DNA of 54,204 bases from positions 1-54,204 of the IMG/VR virus record IMGVR_UViG_3300027608_002214, one strand, 5' to 3'. The notes below the pieces were generated by a model. The model was not told where the DNA came from, searched no databases, and saw only the letters and a program-made list of their open reading frames with translations. The position numbers were made by a program, and so were the translations under genes. Position 1 is the stretch's first letter, and every line of letters starts with the position of its first letter. Source of the DNA: a virus. Below are positions 48,818-54,204 of the stretch, piece after piece.

Positions 48818-48840
48818 ATTTTTAAATTTTAATTATACAA

Positions 48841-48871
48841 CAAAGATAGTCTTTTTTTTTTAATCAACAAT
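48841..48871 (-). promoter_or_regulatory. Bacteroidota-type promoter of the DUF932 gene
   Basis: ATTG (48871-48868), 19 bases, TATCTTTG (48848-48841), 23 bases before ATG; the -33 element has one mismatch. Confidence 0.6.
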
Positions 48872-48889
48872 ACTTTTTTTAAAAAAATT

Positions 48890-49186
48890 TTAATTTAAAA
48901 ATATATTACCAAATTTTGTTTTTAATATAATATTTTCAATATTTTTAATATCGTCTTTTTTTTCATTTAAATTGGGGTGTTGAAGTTCAATAACAATATC
49001 AATCATTTGTTCTTTAGTTAATATCAAATCTTTTTCTTCTTTTACGTTTTTTAAAGATCTCTCCTTCATTTTATTGTAAAAAATTTCTTTTTGTATGTTA
49101 CCAACTAAGTCTATAAAATCTTTTGGGTTTTTTTCAAAAAAAGTTATCATTTGACTAATGTAAATTTCAACATCTATATTTTTCAT
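48890..49186 (-). CDS. Small helical protein, unknown
   Basis: A 98-residue helical protein (MKNIDVEIYISQMITFFEKN, IQKEIFYNKMKERSLKNVKE). No leader, no motif. Located just downstream of the LRR protein. Confidence 0.6.
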   Translation of the reverse strand: MKNIDVEIYISQMITFFEKNPKDFIDLVGNIQKEIFYNKMKERSLKNVKEEKDLILTKEQMIDIVIELQHPNLNEKKDDIKNIENIILKTKFGNIFLN

Positions 49187-49196
49187 AAACTATAAG

Positions 49197-51146
49197 TTAA
49201 ATTGATGTGATTCCTTTGCAATGTTGTTTCATATTATCGGGGAATTCTACTAAGAAAAAATCTTCATCTATTGTCATATATTTTCGTAAAACTTCCGGAA
49301 TTATAATATCTGGATTAGATCCCTCAATTGAAACAAATTCTAAACAGGTTAAATTTACCATTGATTTGGGTAACCTTTCTAACTCAATGTTATTAGTTAA
49401 ATTTAAAAATGTTAAATTTTTACATTCACCAATACTTTCAGGTATACTTTTGATCATATTATCAAGAACCAAAGTATCTAAATTTTTAAATTTACCAATT
49501 GATTCTGGTAAATCTAACAGTATTGGGGATGATCCTTTATTTTCAATATTAATGAATTCAATATTTTCTGATAGGGATTCAAAAAATTCTTCAAATCCAA
49601 ACATCACAATAAATTTAGATGGGTCATCTTTAGGGTACTGTAATATTACTTTGTTATCCGCAAAAATTGTGTTTAGTTCATTTTTATATTTTCGTTTTAA
49701 ATCTCTAAAATATGGTCTCATTTCTTGAGATAATATTACTGCAATATCGTTTTCTGTTACTTCTTTTAAAGTTTTTGTTAGTATTTTTTCTTTTTTCTTA
49801 GAAACATAATATGTCATTGCTGCAGGGGCTAACCTCTTAACCATGTTACCATCTAATTCATTTCCAAGACCAATATATTTTTTTTGTAATTCTTCAGGTA
49901 AATTACCAAATATTTCATCACCATTAGTAATATGTTTAAAATCAGGACCTCTTAATTCCATCCATAATTCAACCTCATCTACTGATCCTAATTCTTTAAC
50001 AGGATCAGAGGTTGTAAGATTAAGACTTTTATATTTGGTTAGTTTTTTTGTGTCTTCATCAGTAAATGGTTTTGGTACAAGATAATCTTCCTTACCTTCA
50101 AGACTAGGAACTTTTTGAGTTATTTCTCTCCAAGATATTTCTTCTCCTCCCGCAAATCGACCGGAATTTGATCTATCCGCTAATTTCATTCTTCCGTACT
50201 TATCAACAAGTATAACAACCGCATAATTTAAATCAGATTCTTCAAGGTTTTTACTAATAACATAATACAATGTTAAGTTTTGATTTAATCTATAATTGTA
50301 ATAATAATTACTTGATCCTTCCCATGATGTACACCATCTTCTATCTGGAGCATATTTTTTTCTAATATTAATACACTTATGTTTTTGATCAGGAGCAAAA
50401 ATTAATATGTTATCATCTTCATATGCAATGTCCACGTCACTCACATCAATTTCAGGCATACTATATTCATCTTCTCCAGCCGGAGTATAACCATCAACAA
50501 TGTGTTCAAATTCATCAAAAGACATAAATGAACTTAATTTTGTGTTTAATGGTATTAATAAAAAATTAGTGACAAATCTTTTAACTCTTGGTAGTATAAC
50601 TGTAAGTGGATCCTCATCAGGAATTTCTTTTGCGAATTTCTCAGTCATTCTTTTTGTTAATGCATTTTCTCCGTTCTCATTAAATCTATCAAAATATTTT
50701 CTAACAAGACTATCAAGTTGTGATGGGTTTAAATCTGTAACCGGATTTTTAAACGCTTTATCTTCAGGAAACAATGTTTTCAACTCAAAATATTTTTTAA
50801 TATTTTGTTTTGTTAGTAGTAAATCCGTTCCTTCGTATTTTGTAACAAATTCTTGAGCAAAACTATCAAGATCTTTTTTAGTTTGTTGTTTTGTGGATTT
50901 ATCCTTAATTAACTGTTTTAACTTAATATAAGTGTGTCTAAAAATATCCTTATCTTCGTTAGCAAAACCACTTTTAAATCTTTCAAAGTCAGAAATAACT
51001 TTTTTTATATCATCCTCACTATCGTCTGTTTCTAATGAAAATTTATCAACTAATCGTTTAATTGTTGATTCAGGATATTCTAATAATATTTTTTGTATAT
51101 TTAGATTTTCATTAATTATCTTTGACAAAATTTTTACTAATTCCAT
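49197..51146 (-). CDS. Leader-bearing leucine-rich-repeat protein
   Basis: A 649-residue protein. MELVKILSKIINENLNIQKI is a leader-like start with an I-N-E site. Residues about 60-230 are helical. Residues about 245-345 hold DRRWCTSWEGSSNYYYNYRL and TLYYVISKNLEESDLNYAVV, a domain I have seen described only as phage-type unknown. Residues about 530-625 are leucine-rich repeats (LPESIGKFKNLDTLVLDNMI, IPESIGECKNLTFLNLTNNI, LPKSMVNLTCLEFVSIEGSN), usually used for protein binding. TATTTATA at 51160-51167. The function is unknown. Confidence 0.78.
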   Translation of the reverse strand: MELVKILSKIINENLNIQKILLEYPESTIKRLVDKFSLETDDSEDDIKKVISDFERFKSGFANEDKDIFRHTYIKLKQLIKDKSTKQQTKKDLDSFAQEFVTKYEGTDLLLTKQNIKKYFELKTLFPEDKAFKNPVTDLNPSQLDSLVRKYFDRFNENGENALTKRMTEKFAKEIPDEDPLTVILPRVKRFVTNFLLIPLNTKLSSFMSFDEFEHIVDGYTPAGEDEYSMPEIDVSDVDIAYEDDNILIFAPDQKHKCINIRKKYAPDRRWCTSWEGSSNYYYNYRLNQNLTLYYVISKNLEESDLNYAVVILVDKYGRMKLADRSNSGRFAGGEEISWREITQKVPSLEGKEDYLVPKPFTDEDTKKLTKYKSLNLTTSDPVKELGSVDEVELWMELRGPDFKHITNGDEIFGNLPEELQKKYIGLGNELDGNMVKRLAPAAMTYYVSKKKEKILTKTLKEVTENDIAVILSQEMRPYFRDLKRKYKNELNTIFADNKVILQYPKDDPSKFIVMFGFEEFFESLSENIEFINIENKGSSPILLDLPESIGKFKNLDTLVLDNMIKSIPESIGECKNLTFLNLTNNIELERLPKSMVNLTCLEFVSIEGSNPDIIIPEVLRKYMTIDEDFFLVEFPDNMKQHCKGITSI

Positions 51147-51159
51147 AATATTTTTTTAC

Positions 51160-51167
51160 TATAAATA
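51160..51167 (-). promoter_or_regulatory. TATTTATA box of the LRR protein gene
   Basis: Box 13 bases before the minus-strand ATG. Confidence 0.4.
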
Positions 51168-51191
51168 TCATTTAAATAAAAAAAAAACAAA

Positions 51192-52100
51192 TTATACATA
51201 AATATGCTTAAACATATCCAATTGTTCTCCAACTTTTATTTTTTTAACTTTATTTTCACCGTAATTCATAATTAACAATTCTTCCCCCATATTTTGTTTC
51301 ACCCCACTTTTAGCTGATGCGGCTTTAGCAAATTCTTTCATCTCCCACGAGTATTCATCTACTGGAAACCATTTTCTTAAAATTGGAAAATCATAATAAC
51401 TAAGTGAAAATTTTCCTTTAATTTGTTTTAAAGAATTTGCCAATCTTTCATGGTCATTTCTATCAAAATCATGGTTTGAATAATAGTTCTCTGTTTTCCA
51501 ATAGGGTGGGTCAACATAAAAATATGTATTTGGTGAATCATACATTTCAATTAATATTTGAAAATCTAAATTTTCAACAAATGTTATCTTATCAAAATGA
51601 TCTCTAAATTCTTTATTTTTTAATTTATCCATAAATATTAAAATTTTACATCTGTATTTACCTTTATAATCGGTATATTTTGATGTTTCAGGTTTAGATC
51701 CAGAAAATACCTGAGTTAATACATACACATATTTTGCTGCAACCTCAAATCTATTATTTTCAGTTATATCAATTCCACTATGAAAAACTTCTTGTTGGAA
51801 CTGATTAAACATTTCTTCGTATTCTGGAGGTGTATTTTCAACCCCTACCTGTTGACAAGGGTATTTATTTAGTTCATCCCAAAGTCTGTCATAATCTTTA
51901 GAACATCTAAATAAATTGGCATTTAATCCATTAAAATCATTATAAACAACAGTTTTAAGGTTTGGGTACTCATTTAACTTTGTTTTAAAAAAAACCCAAT
52001 ACATACCACCAAATGGTTCAACATAAGTTTCAATGTTTTTTGGAATAAATGGTACAATCCATTTACCAATTCGAGCTTTTCCTCCGATGTAAGATATCAT
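51192..52100 (-). CDS. Dam-type (D12 class) DNA adenine methyltransferase
   Basis: A 302-residue protein with YIGGKARIGKWIVPFIPKNI at the start (SAM-binding F/Y-x-G-G-K), YVEPFGGMYWVFF and YFYVDPPYWKTENYYSNHDF (D-P-P-Y). These are the motifs of D12-class N6-adenine methyltransferases. It may modify phage DNA against restriction. Second methyltransferase in the window, of a different class from 39928. Confidence 0.9.
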   Translation of the reverse strand: MISYIGGKARIGKWIVPFIPKNIETYVEPFGGMYWVFFKTKLNEYPNLKTVVYNDFNGLNANLFRCSKDYDRLWDELNKYPCQQVGVENTPPEYEEMFNQFQQEVFHSGIDITENNRFEVAAKYVYVLTQVFSGSKPETSKYTDYKGKYRCKILIFMDKLKNKEFRDHFDKITFVENLDFQILIEMYDSPNTYFYVDPPYWKTENYYSNHDFDRNDHERLANSLKQIKGKFSLSYYDFPILRKWFPVDEYSWEMKEFAKAASAKSGVKQNMGEELLIMNYGENKVKKIKVGEQLDMFKHIYV

Positions 52101-52160
52101 ATATATATGTTTTATATAAAAATAATAATTTTATATTTATTTGTCAAATATGTAACACTA

Positions 52161-52167
52161 TATTTAT
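52161..52167 (+). promoter_or_regulatory. TATTTAT box of the small membrane protein gene
   Basis: Box 13 bases upstream of the ATG at 52181. Confidence 0.4.
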
Positions 52168-52180
52168 TAAAAAAGAAAGT

Positions 52181-52336
52181 ATGAAAACTGAAGCAACACA
52201 AGTAACCGGATGTAAAAAATGTGGACAATCGCCAAGTAAAACACAAAAATTTGTTTTTATTACTGGAGCAATAATGTTTTTATTGACAATATATGGTTTA
52301 GTTTCTTTAATATATGATATTAAATCACTATTTTAA
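52181..52336 (+). CDS. Small single-span membrane protein with CxxC
   Basis: A 51-residue protein. The ATG at 52181 (MKTEATQVTGCKKCGQSPSK) is preferred over an upstream frame that overlaps the methyltransferase gene in opposite orientation. C-K-K-C near residue 11 could bind metal; one transmembrane helix follows (FVFITGAIMFLLTIYGLVSL). Function unknown. Confidence 0.65.
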   Translation: MKTEATQVTGCKKCGQSPSKTQKFVFITGAIMFLLTIYGLVSLIYDIKSLF

Positions 52337-53259
52337 CTTCTATTGTATTTAATATATTGATTTATTAATAAATCACCATTATGTTGGTTTTTATACCCTT
52401 TTCCTTTAACTCTTAATGGTGTTGATGTATCAACATTATTTGGGAATTTAACATTTATTTTTCCATCTGGATGTGGAACATCAAATGATCCTCTTTTTAA
52501 ATCATCAAGATTTAAAAAAGCACTATATATAAGATTTGTTCCTAATTTTTCAAAGTTACCCTCATTAGTTGTTTTAACTCTAATAACCAAATTACCATAT
52601 CCCCCGTTTCTATAATCACCAAGTCCTTGTAATCTTAAAAACTGACCATCATCAATTCCATGTGGTAGTTGGATCTCGATTGTTTTAATCTCATTTTTTG
52701 TTCCTTGTCCCCCACAAGCATAGCAAGCTGCTGTTGTTATTTTACCAACACCATTACAAGTATTACACGCTACTTGGACTATCTGTATAAACATTCCTGA
52801 ACCCATTTGTTTTACAACAAATCCTTTTCCATTACAAACATTACATGGTTTTTTCTCTCCCCCATTTCCATTACATGGAGGACATTTATCTTTTCTGTTA
52901 TATGTTATACTTTTTTTACCCGCTAAGTATGATTCCAATACACCAATATTTATATCAATTATGGTGTCGTGAACTCTATTTTGTGAATTACGACCACCAA
53001 ACATATTATTCATAATGTCATTCATTGATTGACCTCCAAAACCGTTCATGTTAGAAAATGGGTTATTTCGTTGGTTGTTGTATTGTGATCTTTTATTTTC
53101 GTCTCCAATAGTATCATATGCAGTTGAGATTTTTTTAAACTTTTCCTCATCCCCACCTTTATCGGGGTGATTTTCTTTAACTAAATTCCTATAAGCTTTT
53201 TTAATTTCGTCTTGAGTTGCACTTTCTGTAACTCCTAACACATTATAATAATCTTCCAT
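52333..53259 (-). CDS. dnaJ: DnaJ co-chaperone
   Basis: A 308-residue DnaJ. J domain at 1-70 with HPDKGG (31-36); Gly/Phe-rich stretch (NPFSNMNGFGGQSMNDIMNN); four C-x-x-C-x-G-x-G zinc motifs (CPPCNGNG, CNVCNGKG, CNTCNGVG, CYACGGQG); then the substrate-binding C-terminal domain, shorter than in bacterial DnaJ (about 375). It stimulates the DnaK ATPase; DnaK is 17 kb away in the same window. The last bases overlap the small membrane gene by four. Confidence 0.95.
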   Translation of the reverse strand: MEDYYNVLGVTESATQDEIKKAYRNLVKENHPDKGGDEEKFKKISTAYDTIGDENKRSQYNNQRNNPFSNMNGFGGQSMNDIMNNMFGGRNSQNRVHDTIIDINIGVLESYLAGKKSITYNRKDKCPPCNGNGGEKKPCNVCNGKGFVVKQMGSGMFIQIVQVACNTCNGVGKITTAACYACGGQGTKNEIKTIEIQLPHGIDDGQFLRLQGLGDYRNGGYGNLVIRVKTTNEGNFEKLGTNLIYSAFLNLDDLKRGSFDVPHPDGKINVKFPNNVDTSTPLRVKGKGYKNQHNGDLLINQYIKYNRS

Positions 53260-53309
53260 ATTTATTTTTACTAATTTATAATTATACTTAACAAATATAT
53301 CATAACCAA

Positions 53310-53948
53310 ATGAGTAACTTTATAATTGTTTTATTTAAAAATAAGATAAAAAAGAAAATAATAAAGAAATTTAAAACTTATAATAACGCAAAAAAATTTT
53401 ATGATAAAATTTTAAGTGAAAGTAATACAGTTATTTTTAATATGGAGACAGAAAATGGTAAGTATTGTGAATATGAACTTGGGTTTTTAGAAAGAGGTGT
53501 TGCTCACAGACCTTATTTTGTTCGAGATAAATACGGAAGACAAATAAGGGTTGACCTTGAGGATCCTGATTTTAATTTAAAAATACTTAATGACTATAAA
53601 AAAGAAGAATTATTATTTGATATAACAAAATCTAAAAGAATTACAGTTTTAACAATGATAAAAGAATATCTTCCAAAAGTAGGAATAAAAATGATTTCTA
53701 AACTGAATAATAAAATTATTATTCAAAATAACGAAAAAATACATTTGTTTTCATTAAAGACTGAAGAGGATTCAAATAGACTAATAGACACTCTATCAGA
53801 ATACATGATTAACCAACAAAGGATTGATTGTATATTAATTAAAGATGGGTCAAAAGAACAAAAAAAGTACATGTATGATCTTTTAAATAAGAATGGTTAT
53901 GATAAATCAATTCTTTACCGTAAGTTTACCACTTATAAAAGATTTTAA
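53310..53948 (+). CDS. Plus-strand protein, unknown
   Basis: A 212-residue basic protein (IIVLFKNKIKKKIIKKFKTY at the start; GVAHRPYFVRDKYGRQIRVD in the middle). It resembles phage proteins of unknown function that follow chaperone or head regions. No catalytic motif. Confidence 0.7.
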   Translation: MSNFIIVLFKNKIKKKIIKKFKTYNNAKKFYDKILSESNTVIFNMETENGKYCEYELGFLERGVAHRPYFVRDKYGRQIRVDLEDPDFNLKILNDYKKEELLFDITKSKRITVLTMIKEYLPKVGIKMISKLNNKIIIQNNEKIHLFSLKTEEDSNRLIDTLSEYMINQQRIDCILIKDGSKEQKKYMYDLLNKNGYDKSILYRKFTTYKRF

Positions 53949-54203
53949 TTTACCAAAAATACTAATTTTTACAGGTTCTTCTATTTTAAATGTATTTTCT
54001 AAAATAAAAACAACTTCAATTCCCGATAAATCAATTTTAAACTGATTAAATCCACTATCTATATGTCTAAAATTAGACTGTACTTTTTTAAAATCTTCAT
54101 AATTTAATTCAAAAACAATAAACGATTTTCCATTTGGGAATAATGTTTGAATTCCATCGGTTATCAATGCCAATTTTTCTATTACCCCATCAACACTTTT
54201 TTG
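53907..54203 (-). CDS. Partial protein running off the right edge
   Basis: The frame stays open to the end of the window (QKSVDGVIEKLALITDGIQT), and no ATG occurs in it near the edge, so this is the C-terminal part (about 99 residues) of a larger gene. It shows alternating strands and helices (SFIVFELNYEDFKKVQSNFR, VVFILENTFKIEEPVKISIF). Overlaps the 3' end of the plus-strand gene by 42 bases. Function unknown. Confidence 0.65.
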   Translation of the reverse strand, partial: QKSVDGVIEKLALITDGIQTLFPNGKSFIVFELNYEDFKKVQSNFRHIDSGFNQFKIDLSGIEVVFILENTFKIEEPVKISIFGKLKSFISGKLTVKN

Positions 54204-54204
54204 A

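Overview
The window is a 54 kb piece of a large, AT-rich, tailed-phage-like genome whose host is most likely a Bacteroidota (flavobacterial) bacterium. The evidence is indirect but consistent. There are many short, tightly packed genes, mostly on the minus strand. Signal peptides and lipoproteins are of Bacteroidota type, and Shine-Dalgarno sites are absent. Several genes carry textbook Bacteroidota promoters (TTTG, 19-20 bases, TAnnTTTG). Phage-type genes include a GH19 lysozyme, an M15 peptidase, an L,D-transpeptidase-like protein, holin-like membrane proteins, thymidylate synthase, DUF3310, DUF932 and two DNA methyltransferases. No capsid, portal, terminase or polymerase gene lies in the window, so phage identity is inferred.

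Layout. Positions 1-700 hold a leader-bearing small gene and a tRNA-like RNA. Positions 700-20800 are dominated by a family of proteins that share a short N-terminal leader (for example MNLQESIRRILRE, MKKIIRLTES...VINE or MKIIITEEQ...LLE) and then diverge completely: a P-loop kinase, a ParB-like protein, M15 peptidase, tyrosine-phosphatase-like protein, GH19 lysozyme, an ADP-ribosyltransferase-like region and many unknowns. Positions 20800-25400 encode an acidic ferritin-like protein, a glycine-rich/hendecad-repeat protein, membrane proteins and a lysis-like enzyme. Positions 25400-41400 are small accessory genes plus thyA, dnaK, an ECF-type sigma factor, NUDIX, DUF192 and a methyltransferase. 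Positions 41400-54204 hold a type II glutamine synthetase, large acidic leader proteins, thioredoxin/glutaredoxin, DUF932, a leucine-rich-repeat protein, a Dam-type methyltransferase and dnaJ.

Main idea. About twenty proteins carry a basic amphipathic leader ending in [L/I/V]-x-E. This resembles the capsid-targeting sequences of T4 internal proteins, which the prohead protease cuts after (L/I)-x-E. Some proteins contain the leader two or three times in frame, and [L/I]-x-E spacers also separate apparent domains, so they look like polyproteins. Two orphan leaders without cargo follow complete genes, and one 268 bp leader segment is duplicated in front of two unrelated enzymes. I infer a cassette system that attaches a packaging and processing tag to varied cargo, including a sigma factor, so that these proteins travel in the virion. 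Many of these genes also have a TATTTAT box 3-18 bases before the start codon, whereas several accessory genes use host-type promoters; this suggests two expression classes. All of this is read by eye; the protease and head genes needed to test it lie outside the window.
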